From an uncultured Dorea sp. (GTDB lineage Bacteria; Bacillota; Clostridia; Lachnospirales; Lachnospiraceae), in the NCBI GenBank assembly GCA_947388185.1, contig CANDQP010000025.1, forward strand, positions 1 through 34,553: 34,553 nucleotides of DNA, read 5' to 3'. The notes beneath the pieces are model-generated. The model saw nothing but the letters and a program-made list of their open reading frames with translations. It made no database searches and was not told the DNA's origin. Both the position numbers and the translations under genes were made by a program. Shown piece after piece: positions 25,141 through 32,967 of the stretch (within the stretch, counting starts at the first letter, position 1; every line of letters starts with the position of its first letter).

Positions 25141-26610
25141 CTATTCTTTTGTCTCAACGAAAATATATTTACCTCTGCCCTGTTCTGAAGCGGATATAAT
25201 CAGACCTAATTCTTTTATCTTATGCAACATTTTACCTGCGGAGGATGGTGCTAAGTTACACAATTCAATCACATCTACACGGGCAAAAGGAACATCATAT
25301 CCAAAGTTCTCAAACAAGGACATAATATTGTCTTTAGTAGGTTTATTTAGCTTAAATTTTGAAATAGCGCGTTCAAATGCTACCTTTTTAACTTCAAACG
25401 CTACTTTTTCCTGTTCGAGCGCCACTTTTTCTTCTCCAACAATTACTTTTTCATTTTCTCCGTAATTCAAGTTGTACAGTGTGACTTGGAATGAAGTAAC
25501 ATCAGAATAGAACTCCGGCTCCAGTTCTTCACGATAATTGTGAGCAGCGTGGTAGGATTCCGTGATCTTTTTGAATCCACTTCCTTGACGCTCCATATAA
25601 CCCAACCGCCCGAAAATATCAGCGAGAATGGGATTACGGCGAGTAGAGGAAATATTGGATATATCTCTTTCTTGTATCCGTGTTCCATCTGCCATGCCGC
25701 CGGGAGAAAAGATTGTAAGACGGTCATCATACATATCAATATGAACCTCGCTGCCTAAAATAAGATAATCACGATGGATCAAAGCATTGACGAGGGCTTC
25801 AAAAACGCTTCGCTCGCAGTAATCCGGCATTTCGATACGAGAGTTAGCTGTTTTCTTCCAACGAGTTTTCATGTTCCGCTTTACAAAACTGACACCTTCA
25901 TTGAGAAGGATAATTAAGCTGCCAGAATATTCTGCACTGTCGAGAGCATCCACCATGCCGCCGCTTTTATCCAAACCATTCCAGCGTGTACAGAACAGCC
26001 GAGAATGTCTGATTGGAGAATCATCTGCCAGTAAAGCACCTGCATTTGTCAGTTTTCTATGTTCGTTTCTTATATCGAAAGAATCAAACAGCTTATCTTC
26101 CATGCTATTACCGGTCCAGACCTTGTATCTCTCTCGCAGCTTGGAAAAAGCGTAGTCCTTGAAATCATATTCAGAGATCAGTGTATCATAGGTTCGGTTC
26201 ATGCCTTTTAATATGAGCTGATTAAGGACGAAACTCGGAGCAATAACACTCTCATTTCCGATGCGGATATATGCCTCCATGACACCATCCGCTTTGTAGT
26301 AATAGGGCGTGGTGTGTCCAGAAGAAACTGTCAGTATAAGAATATCTTTACCGTTCTCTCGTTCTGGCACAAGAATGAAATTAGGATACGGCGAGATGCG
26401 CTCTTTAATCAGGTGGCTGATTGCTTCTGCATCTGTCTGCGCGTCTGTTAAACCAATCACATTCCGGTTATCATCAATACCGAAAAGCAGAGTGCCGCCG
26501 ATACCATTGGCAAATGCGCTGACACTTTTCAGCCAGCTTTTTGGTTTCTTCACTTCCAGAGCAACCTTGAAATCACATTCTGTTGCTTCTGCAATCCAGT
26601 TATCAATCAT
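25141..26610 (-). CDS. AlbA_2/Schlafen-type ATP-binding protein with winged-helix tail
   Basis: This 489-aa protein has an N-terminal AlbA_2 domain (E19 region, then SVSAFANGIGGTLLFGIDD at about 29-47), a middle part, and an HATPase_c_4-like domain with FEALVNALIHRDY (270-282), FSPGG (301-305) and ERQGSGFKKI (340-349). Near residues 385-413 three 7-residue repeats (EEKVALE, QEKVAFE, VKKVAFE) form a short coiled coil, followed by a winged-helix-like end. Such proteins are usually called transcriptional regulators or ATP-binding proteins and are common on mobile and defence islands. The frame opens earlier (26730), but AAGGAG 7 nt before ATG 26610 fixes the start. Its target is unknown. Confidence 0.88.
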   Translation of the reverse strand: MIDNWIAEATECDFKVALEVKKPKSWLKSVSAFANGIGGTLLFGIDDNRNVIGLTDAQTDAEAISHLIKERISPYPNFILVPERENGKDILILTVSSGHTTPYYYKADGVMEAYIRIGNESVIAPSFVLNQLILKGMNRTYDTLISEYDFKDYAFSKLRERYKVWTGNSMEDKLFDSFDIRNEHRKLTNAGALLADDSPIRHSRLFCTRWNGLDKSGGMVDALDSAEYSGSLIILLNEGVSFVKRNMKTRWKKTANSRIEMPDYCERSVFEALVNALIHRDYLILGSEVHIDMYDDRLTIFSPGGMADGTRIQERDISNISSTRRNPILADIFGRLGYMERQGSGFKKITESYHAAHNYREELEPEFYSDVTSFQVTLYNLNYGENEKVIVGEEKVALEQEKVAFEVKKVAFERAISKFKLNKPTKDNIMSLFENFGYDVPFARVDVIELCNLAPSSAGKMLHKIKELGLIISASEQGRGKYIFVETKE

Positions 26611-26730
26611 TATCTTGCTCCTTTCCGTCAAGACTATTTTTCTTACTCTGCTCTTGTAAACATTATACTTATTCTTGCACTGAGAGCTGCAAAATACAGC
26701 ACTCGCTCTGATTGCGGCAAAGGTTGTCAT
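26611..26730 (-). pseudogene. Zinc-finger-like tail remnant upstream of the AlbA_2 gene
   Basis: The 40 codons in frame before the AlbA_2 start encode RASAVFCSSQCKNKY, which resembles the C-terminal half of a CxxC zinc finger found at the end of small DNA-binding proteins. A stop lies just upstream, so only the tail remains. It may be a fragment of a lost gene rather than part of the AlbA_2 protein. Confidence 0.3.
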
Positions 26731-26736
26731 TCCTTC

Positions 26737-26889
26737 CTACATCAAAAGTCTTTGATCCGGTGTCATATCATCATAGTCTTCATAAAAAATTACAGAAGTC
26801 AGAAAAGTGAAAGCTAAATCAAATTCCACATGGATTCCACGCCATGCTTGACTACATCCGGATTTCATATACAACCCATTCTCATTCAT
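26737..26889 (-). CDS. Possible 50-aa protein or gene fragment
   Basis: A 50-codon frame, MNENGLYMKSGCSQAW to DDMTPDQRLLM, ends two codons before the ATG at 26730. The frame stays open for about 11 codons upstream without a start. The peptide has an acidic end and a hydrophobic centre. It looks protein-like but I do not recognise it, and no good ribosome site precedes the ATG, so it may be the tail of a broken gene. Confidence 0.35.
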   Translation of the reverse strand: MNENGLYMKSGCSQAWRGIHVEFDLAFTFLTSVIFYEDYDDMTPDQRLLM

Positions 26890-26928
26890 ATAATAACCGG
26901 AATAACTCTGATTTATATTAACATTATA

Positions 26929-27120
26929 CTATTTCTTTTCTTCAGATTCAATCGTCACACCGTTATCTTCCAAATAATTCTTCTCCAATAAGGCATTGGC
27001 TGCTGCTTTGCTGCTTTATCTAAAAGTGCAGGGAGAATGAGCAGCTCCTTGTGTTCTTCATTTAACCTCCAGAAAATTTTGGGTAGGTATTCCTCGGTCA
27101 CAAGTTCTTTGCCACATTGT
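26929..27120 (-). pseudogene. Frameshifted, 5'-truncated gene remnant
   Basis: Read on the minus strand from about 27119, the codons give CGKELVTEEYLPKIF, WRLNEEHKELLILPALLDKA and then, after a one-base shift near 27000, NALLEKNYLEDNGVTIESEE and a stop at 26929-26931. The two halves join into one sensible protein tail, so this is a broken gene. Its front is missing: homology-like sequence stops near 27120, where the AT-rich block begins. I infer it lost its 5' part when that block was inserted. The product is not recognised. Confidence 0.5.
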
Positions 27121-27163
27121 CAAGTGGTGAATTTAAAATTTTTATATTTTTTATGAAAATATA

Positions 27164-27192
27164 TTGCACAAAAAATTTTCGCGTGGTATAGT
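27164..27192 (+). promoter_or_regulatory. sigma-A promoter of the ATPase-nuclease pair
   Basis: TTGCAC (27164-27169), a 17-bp spacer and TATAGT (27187-27192) lie about 40 bp before the ATG at 27232, within very AT-rich DNA. Confidence 0.7.
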
Positions 27193-27231
27193 ATGTAATA
27201 TAAAATGAATTTCAATTTGGAGGAACCGACC

Positions 27232-28509
27232 ATGTTAATAGAAATAAGAGCCAATAACTGCTTTTCTTTTTCGGAAGAAATAGTTTTTTCTACGAAAGCG
27301 GATATGCGAAACAAAAAATTTGCATCTAACGTTCATAGCGAAAATAATTTCAATATATTAAAGGCGGTAGGAATCTATGGCCCTAACAATGCGGGTAAAA
27401 CATGTCTGGTAAAATGCATCCGCAGTGCCAAAAACATTCTGTTAAGTCAGAAACCAAAAATTATGCCGAATATTTTTCAAGACAGTACTATATGCCAGCT
27501 GGGAATCACATTTCTGGAAGAAGGCAGGGAGTTTTCCTATGATTTTTGGTATGATGACAAAAAAAATGAATATCCCTATGAAAAATTTGTGGAAATCTCA
27601 AAAGATCAATATGGTAACGAAAAAGAGAATATTTGGCTTTTAAAAGATGTCGTCAGTGGAAATTACCAATGTGATGATGAAGATTTGTTAAAAATGATTT
27701 CTCTTGTATCTCAAAGTAATTTGTTGTTTTATCTGGTAGATGTCAATAAATTTGATAGACTGGCAGAAATGAAGCGAGTTGTTACAAAGTTCGCTTCTAA
27801 GATTGATATTATCAATATGAATAATATTCCCTTAAAACGAACAATCAATCTTATGAAGAATGAAAACGATCTACAGAGAAAAGTAGTAGAGTTCATTAAA
27901 AATTCGGATCTTTATCTGGATGACTTCGGGTATGTAGATATGGATAAAATCCATGTAAAAATGGACTCTGATGAAGAAAAACCGGATGAAAAAGCTCTTG
28001 ATATTCCTGAACAGATTATGGATCAAATTCGGTTGGTGTCTGTTTATAGAGGCGTTCCTGTTCCCAGCGTACTTTTTGACTCTACTGGAACAAAGAAAAT
28101 TGCCGCTCTTGCAAGTTACATCATAGAAGGGATTGAACAGGGCAGGATTCTTGTGGTAGATGAATTAGACAGTAGTATTCATTTTAAACTGACCAGAGCA
28201 ATCGTAGCTATGTTTAATAATGAATTGAATACAAATGCTCAGATGATATTTACAGTGCATGATATCAATTTAATGGATTGTAAAAAAATGTTCCGAAAAG
28301 AACAGATATGGTTTGTGCATAAAGATGAAAGTGGTGTCTATGTTTATTCCTTGGCGGCGTTTACCGCACAACAGGGAGTACGTGATACTACGGACATCAT
28401 GGAAAAATATCGGAAAGGTGTATTAGGTGCCCTGCCTGATCCAGAGTTAATTTGTTCTTTACTGGATATCAAAGGAAACCGGAAGGAGGTGCCTGCCGAT
28501 AATGAGTAA
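27232..28509 (+). CDS. OLD/AAA_15-type ATPase, abortive-infection style
   Basis: This 425-aa ABC-like ATPase has Walker A GPNNAGKT at residues 50-57, an STGTKK signature at 284-289, Walker B ILVVDELD at 306-313 and a switch histidine at 343 in FTVHDINLM. The N-terminal LIEIRANNCFSFSEE is the usual start of this class. The frame opens at 27205, but GGAGG lies 8 nt before ATG 27232, which I take as the start. It overlaps the next gene by eight bases. An ATPase of this kind next to a TOPRIM/RloB-like protein is the pattern of AbiL, RloAB and PARIS phage-defence pairs, where the ATPase senses infection and controls the partner. The exact subtype is not settled. Confidence 0.88.
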   Translation: MLIEIRANNCFSFSEEIVFSTKADMRNKKFASNVHSENNFNILKAVGIYGPNNAGKTCLVKCIRSAKNILLSQKPKIMPNIFQDSTICQLGITFLEEGREFSYDFWYDDKKNEYPYEKFVEISKDQYGNEKENIWLLKDVVSGNYQCDDEDLLKMISLVSQSNLLFYLVDVNKFDRLAEMKRVVTKFASKIDIINMNNIPLKRTINLMKNENDLQRKVVEFIKNSDLYLDDFGYVDMDKIHVKMDSDEEKPDEKALDIPEQIMDQIRLVSVYRGVPVPSVLFDSTGTKKIAALASYIIEGIEQGRILVVDELDSSIHFKLTRAIVAMFNNELNTNAQMIFTVHDINLMDCKKMFRKEQIWFVHKDESGVYVYSLAAFTAQQGVRDTTDIMEKYRKGVLGALPDPELICSLLDIKGNRKEVPADNE

Positions 28510-29131
28510 AATTCCTCAGATTTTTGCTGGCAGCAGAATATGTATTATATGTGAAGGGGATGAAGAATATGAATATTTAGAAAAATTGATCTCATTAGAT
28601 GTATGGAGCAAAGAATACCTTTTTCAACTGGAAAATGCTGAAGGAAATGGAAATATACCAGCACGATATCAGGACAAATATCAGAATAGTTCAAGTGACT
28701 TGGTATTGGTATTCTGTGATACAGATAAAAAACCTTATGAACAATATGTTGATATCAAGCGAAAAATCAACATATTTCATGGAGTTGAAAATGCAGCAGA
28801 CCAGATTGTTATATATGGAAATCCCTGTACCATGCAAATCATCATTGAACATTGGGATGATGTGATACTTAGTTCCAATAAAAAAAAGAAAAATGCCCCA
28901 ATTATCTTTGACCTTACAGGCGTTGAAGGATACAAAGGGAGAGCGGATCAACGGCAAGCATTGTTTTCCCGGATTACAAAGGAAAACTATCAAGAAATGC
29001 GAGAGCGAATCAAAAAGCTGCCATCTGATGATGCAATAGAAGGAAGCACTAATTTAGGCAGATTTATTGAATACTTTACAATGGATGACAGTAAATGGAT
29101 ACAAACAATCAACAATGTTTTGGATGGATGA
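28502..29131 (+). CDS. RloB/TOPRIM-like partner of the AAA ATPase
   Basis: This 209-aa protein has a TOPRIM-like acidic set: E18 in ICIICEGDEE and D73/D75 in VLVFCDTDK, followed by GNPCTMQIIIEHW, which matches the NPC...LLHF-like motif of RloB/AbiLii proteins. It probably binds metal and may act as the nuclease or toxic effector of the pair. It starts inside the ATPase gene (ATG 28502), so both are made together. No terminator is obvious after the stop; the next gene starts 160 bp on. The family link is by motif only, and a PARIS AriB-type (DUF4435) protein is the main alternative. Confidence 0.78.
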   Translation: MSKIPQIFAGSRICIICEGDEEYEYLEKLISLDVWSKEYLFQLENAEGNGNIPARYQDKYQNSSSDLVLVFCDTDKKPYEQYVDIKRKINIFHGVENAADQIVIYGNPCTMQIIIEHWDDVILSSNKKKKNAPIIFDLTGVEGYKGRADQRQALFSRITKENYQEMRERIKKLPSDDAIEGSTNLGRFIEYFTMDDSKWIQTINNVLDG

Positions 29132-29252
29132 CCATATTTAAGAAGAGATTATGTATGGATATATAGAAATTTTTTCTCTTAATATAGCAGCCACTCAAAT
29201 AATGTGCTAACAAAAAAAACATGAGAAACTTTATAATTTACGGGTTCAGGCA

Positions 29253-29278
29253 TACAAGCAGCCAAAAAAATGCTTGTA
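29253..29278 (+). promoter_or_regulatory. Hairpin just before the MBL1 ribosome site
   Basis: TACAAGCA (29253-29260) and TGCTTGTA (29271-29278) form a perfect 8-bp stem with an A-rich loop. The stem ends immediately before the ribosome site GAAAGGA of the gene at 29292. A TATAAT box lies at 29232-29237 with no clear -35. The hairpin may tune translation or mRNA stability. Confidence 0.45.
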
Positions 29279-29291
29279 GAAAGGAATATCT

Positions 29292-30224
29292 ATGAAATTG
29301 AAAGCTTTAAGCCACTATAACGGAGACATGGACACACGATTTGGAGATTGTATACTACTGTATGATACCACTTCTTTGGTAGTATACGATTGTGGACATA
29401 TTCAGCATACTGAGGAGATTAAAAAATTTTTGAGAAAAAATAATTTAATTTCCCAGATACACATTATTATTTCACACAATGACAGTGACCATACAGATGG
29501 GGTTGAGAGTTTAATGGAACATCTGCACAGTAAAGGATATTATGTTACATTATATTCTTCTTTATATCTAAAAAGCGCAAGAAAAGTACTGGAACTTCTT
29601 GACGATGGGCGTAGGACATTGCCGGCAACAAAACAACATATACTTGAAACCTTTGACAATATAAAAGATATTGTTGAAAAAGCTCAGGAATATGGATTTT
29701 CAATTGAAAATGCCACTGTAGGAACAAAGGTGTTATCTGGGAGCATTGTTGGTCCAACAGAAGATGAATTTGCTGGCGTTGTTGCACAGGCTATTGAAGA
29801 TGCCAAAACCACGAAAATAGATGGAGAAACTGTGATGAACGCTGCAAGTGTACAGTTAAAATATAAATTAACTAATGCAGAAATCGTTCTTCTATGTGGA
29901 GATGCGTCACCCACCTATCTACACCGCCTTGATAACTATGATTTAATTCAGCTTCCTCATCACGGGAAGTTAGATAGCGCAAAGGAAATCTTTGATACTC
30001 TGAAGGATTCTTATGGAAAAAGTTATCTTATATCCGATAATACAGGTTCCGGGGCTACAAGCGGCGGTTCTGATAAACTAGTCGAGTATATGAAAAATGA
30101 ACGGTATAGCCCAGCACTAAATACAAAAAATGGTGTGATATCTATCCCTGCAAATACATATGGGAATAATTCTAGTAATAGAACACAAGGAGTGAAGCTA
30201 GGTGAAATGGATTATAAGTTCTGA
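29292..30224 (+). CDS. ComEC-like metallo-beta-lactamase-fold protein (MBL1)
   Basis: This 310-aa soluble MBL-fold protein has the metal motif HNDSDH at residues 62-67 (Asp replacing the middle His, as in ComEC/Rec2-type domains), N183 in VMNAASVQLKY, G203-D204 in LLCGDAS, and HHG at 223-225. It lacks membrane segments, so it is not a DNA-uptake channel. Relatives act as nucleases or phosphodiesterases; the substrate here is unknown. ATG 29292 has AAAGGA upstream. It overlaps the next gene by 23 bases, so the two are translated together. It is the first gene of the second module in the AT-rich block. Confidence 0.85.
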   Translation: MKLKALSHYNGDMDTRFGDCILLYDTTSLVVYDCGHIQHTEEIKKFLRKNNLISQIHIIISHNDSDHTDGVESLMEHLHSKGYYVTLYSSLYLKSARKVLELLDDGRRTLPATKQHILETFDNIKDIVEKAQEYGFSIENATVGTKVLSGSIVGPTEDEFAGVVAQAIEDAKTTKIDGETVMNAASVQLKYKLTNAEIVLLCGDASPTYLHRLDNYDLIQLPHHGKLDSAKEIFDTLKDSYGKSYLISDNTGSGATSGGSDKLVEYMKNERYSPALNTKNGVISIPANTYGNNSSNRTQGVKLGEMDYKF

Positions 30225-30762
30225 TCCTCGAATTTTTGTAAATAGAACCCATATGTTGGCAAGATTACAATATATTCAATCTGTTACTGATGCACCGGTA
30301 ACAGATTGGATGATAACCCGAAGAAGCAGTGCTTTCCCCAGATCATTATTTTGTTGCATGACAAACGATGAGTTGAATGGAACATTTATAACGGCACATA
30401 TAGGAGAAGTACAACAATTATGCTCTTCACAAGAAATCGCAATGAGCGATTTTGTGATAGCTAATACATGCATTTGGGAAAAATCATCAAACAAACAAAT
30501 ATTATATTGTATGATGAATATAAATAAAAAAGCAGTCCTCTGGTTTTCCAAGCAAACTCTGAACTTGGAAGAAAATTATAATTTGCGCCAATCTACATTG
30601 TTAAGCAATGTTGGGACATTTGGTTTTAATACCTCTTTATCAGAACGGCTACTCTTTTCCAACAGACGCAAAGGATTCATGAAAGCTATTTCTCTTGCTT
30701 TTGATAAAGTTTCACCTATTATTTTGCCACAAGATTATGGTAGTATTATACGAAATATTTGA
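30202..30762 (+). CDS. Unrecognised 186-aa protein coupled to MBL1
   Basis: I do not recognise this protein. It has no signal peptide or membrane segment; it mixes aromatic and polar residues (MKWIISSDPRIFVNRTHML, FVIANTCIWEKSSNKQILY) and ends in SPIILPQDYGSIIRNI. The start is GTG 30202, supported by AAGGAG 9 nt upstream, inside the last codons of MBL1. The tight overlap implies a 1:1 partner, perhaps an adaptor, substrate or inhibitor of MBL1. The coding sequence holds an 11-bp inverted repeat (30277-30308) near its start. Codon use is AT-rich like its neighbours. Confidence 0.75.
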   Translation: MKWIISSDPRIFVNRTHMLARLQYIQSVTDAPVTDWMITRRSSAFPRSLFCCMTNDELNGTFITAHIGEVQQLCSSQEIAMSDFVIANTCIWEKSSNKQILYCMMNINKKAVLWFSKQTLNLEENYNLRQSTLLSNVGTFGFNTSLSERLLFSNRRKGFMKAISLAFDKVSPIILPQDYGSIIRNI

Positions 30763-30850
30763 AACAATAGAAATTAGTTTTATATAAAAATCCCAAAAAT
30801 TGAATACCCATAATACAATAAAAATTATATTTTAGAATGGAGTAAAAATA

Positions 30851-32200
30851 TTGAAAGAACCATTATCATTTTATAAAGCCAATGATGGCATAAAATTTTA
30901 CCTTATAAACTGCGGTACAGGATTAACGCATCTGATTGTCTTTCCAGATGATACCGTAATGTTATTTGATTGTAACCTTATAGATGACGCAGATCATCCA
31001 AACAGAAATAAAGATTATATCTTAGATTTCTTCAAAAATGTAATCCCGAAAAAAATAGATGAATATGGAAATACATTTCAGCCCATTGATATTTTCGTAA
31101 ATTCCCACCGTGATACAGATCATCTAAAAGGATTAAAAGATATTAATAGTATGTTTCCAATTCAATCAATATGGGATTCAGGATTCCATGGAGCAAATAT
31201 CGGCAATGATGATTATAAGTATTATATGGGATTAAGAAATAGGTTAAAAAATAAGAATCGTGCCAATCTAAAAGTACCAACACCATCAAATAAACCATTT
31301 CAATGTATCGGCGGTGCTAATATATATTGTTTTTGTGATGCACAAGAACCTACCACTCTAGTGAATGAATTGCTTTGTGAAAGCGCTGACAAAGAACAGC
31401 ATACTAATTGTATCGTACTCCTAATTCACTATGCTGAAAAGAAATTACTATTAACAGGCGATTCTGATTGGAAAGCATGGAAAGAAGATATCGTCCCAAA
31501 TTTTGAAGATTGTCCTGTTAACTATGAAAATACTGATATCCTAATTGCAAGTCACCATGGCTCAAGAACTTTTTTTACACGTGAAGATACAATTAATGAA
31601 ACTAAATATCCAAACACCACTTATACTGGATCCATAAGACTAATAAGCCCTAAAATAACATTAATTTCATGTGCTGAATATGAATATAAAGATTATCATC
31701 TTCCAAATAAAGAAGCACTAAAATTATATAAAGATAATACGTCGAATAAACAAGTTTATACAACCAACGAGTATGGCACTTTCTTTGGGCGTATTGATTC
31801 AAACGGAAATTTTTCTGTAACACCAGAACGATTTCACAATCATGGAAAACAGACTGGAATGAAAATCTATCTAACATGTAAAACCGATACAGGTATTACA
31901 CTTGAGACTAATACAGCATATGCTGTTGGTTGTAAACTAAATTTTTACCTCACCTCTATTGGTGGAGTTCTTAATGATATAGATAAACCACAAATTTTAT
32001 GGGAAGTTTGCAATGCCGGCTATGGAAAAGACGATATACACCACGAAATTTATTATAAAGACAAGAATGAAGATGATAAAAAATGTTTTTTTTCACGAGA
32101 TTTATGTTTCCTTGGAACTCATCTTCTTAGATGCCGTGTTATAAACAAACGAAAGCATTTTGACCAAACACTTATATTTGTAGTTCATGGGAAAAATTGA
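30851..32200 (+). CDS. MBL-fold protein with C-terminal AGS-C-like sensor domain (MBL2)
   Basis: This 449-aa protein has an N-terminal MBL domain of ComEC type (HRDTDH at 86-91, GDSDW at 203-207, HHGS at 235-238, H283 in DYHLP) followed by a domain at about 340-445. The latter shows ILWEVCNAG (W384, N388, G390) and, 30 residues on, FLGTHLLRCRV, the W-V-N-G ... Y-G-H-C pattern of the AGS-C domain that ends many CBASS nucleotidyltransferases. I infer it may bind a ligand and steer the MBL enzyme. The start is TTG 30851 with GGAG 8 nt before it. It is followed after 15 bp by a membrane protein gene. Confidence 0.8.
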   Translation: MKEPLSFYKANDGIKFYLINCGTGLTHLIVFPDDTVMLFDCNLIDDADHPNRNKDYILDFFKNVIPKKIDEYGNTFQPIDIFVNSHRDTDHLKGLKDINSMFPIQSIWDSGFHGANIGNDDYKYYMGLRNRLKNKNRANLKVPTPSNKPFQCIGGANIYCFCDAQEPTTLVNELLCESADKEQHTNCIVLLIHYAEKKLLLTGDSDWKAWKEDIVPNFEDCPVNYENTDILIASHHGSRTFFTREDTINETKYPNTTYTGSIRLISPKITLISCAEYEYKDYHLPNKEALKLYKDNTSNKQVYTTNEYGTFFGRIDSNGNFSVTPERFHNHGKQTGMKIYLTCKTDTGITLETNTAYAVGCKLNFYLTSIGGVLNDIDKPQILWEVCNAGYGKDDIHHEIYYKDKNEDDKKCFFSRDLCFLGTHLLRCRVINKRKHFDQTLIFVVHGKN

Positions 32201-32215
32201 AGGAGAAGTAAGGCT

Positions 32216-32911
32216 ATGGATAATAATCTTAAAGACTATCGCGAAAAAGAACTGAAGAATTATATAATTGGAAATGCATTAATAATAATAGTTTTGTTAG
32301 GTATATTTAATACACTACTTGATGTAAAAATGGATGAATCTATAAATAACATACTATTGACATTGAGTTCAGAAATAATCTCAGCCGGCATCTTTTCATC
32401 TATCTTATATACCTATGTATTTATTCTTGATGCTATTATTCCTGGGAATTGGAAAGATTTGATCTGTAATCTATGTAGACCTCTTCCTGGTGAAATAATT
32501 TTTGAAGAAATCCGGGAAAAAGCAAACGATAAGCGATTCACAAAAGAAAAGGCTCTACAAAAATATTCAAACATATATAAAATTATAGATAATCTAATTG
32601 GAAAAGAAAAACGAAAAGCATCAAATGATGCATGGTACTCTATCTATCTTAAATACGAAAACAGAACAAAAATATTTATCTCTCAACGAGACTATTTATT
32701 ATGTCGCGATTTATGTATTTCAACACTATATATTGGTTTATTATATTTTGTTTTATGGGCATTTTCGATTGTTGCTTTTGACTATAGAATTGTAATATTA
32801 TTGATAGTTGAATTGATTGCTACAAATTTTGCCATGCGAGGTAAACAGAAAAGATTTGCTTATAATGTAATAGCCATGGATATACACACACCAGAAGAGA
32901 ATCACGAATAA
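32216..32911 (+). CDS. 2TM-soluble-2TM membrane protein, possible effector
   Basis: This 231-aa protein has two N-terminal membrane helices (about 17-36 and 53-74), a basic soluble middle of some 85 residues (75-160), and two C-terminal helices (165-188, 190-207) with a short polar tail. The middle holds WYSIYLKYENRTK and YLLCRDLC. The layout resembles membrane effectors of CBASS and SLATT-type conflict systems, though I cannot match it to a named family. AAGGAG 10 nt before ATG 32216 is its ribosome site, 15 bp after MBL2. As the last gene of the module it may be the killing or sensing output; this is inferred from position. Confidence 0.78.
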   Translation: MDNNLKDYREKELKNYIIGNALIIIVLLGIFNTLLDVKMDESINNILLTLSSEIISAGIFSSILYTYVFILDAIIPGNWKDLICNLCRPLPGEIIFEEIREKANDKRFTKEKALQKYSNIYKIIDNLIGKEKRKASNDAWYSIYLKYENRTKIFISQRDYLLCRDLCISTLYIGLLYFVLWAFSIVAFDYRIVILLIVELIATNFAMRGKQKRFAYNVIAMDIHTPEENHE

Positions 32912-32935
32912 CGAACATATATAATCTATTTCTCT

Positions 32936-32960
32936 AGCCCTCCCTCTGCCGAGGAGGGTT
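32936..32960. terminator. Hairpin between convergent genes
   Basis: Arms 32936-32943 and 32953-32960 form an 8-bp stem with a 9-nt loop. It sits between the membrane protein gene and the convergent recombinase gene. T runs are weak on both sides, so its strength as a terminator is uncertain. Confidence 0.5.
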
Positions 32961-32967
32961 ATCATAT

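Noticed and set aside
29292-32200. DNA-uptake ComEC genes
   Set aside because: Both proteins have only the soluble MBL part and lack the ComEC membrane channel and OB domain.
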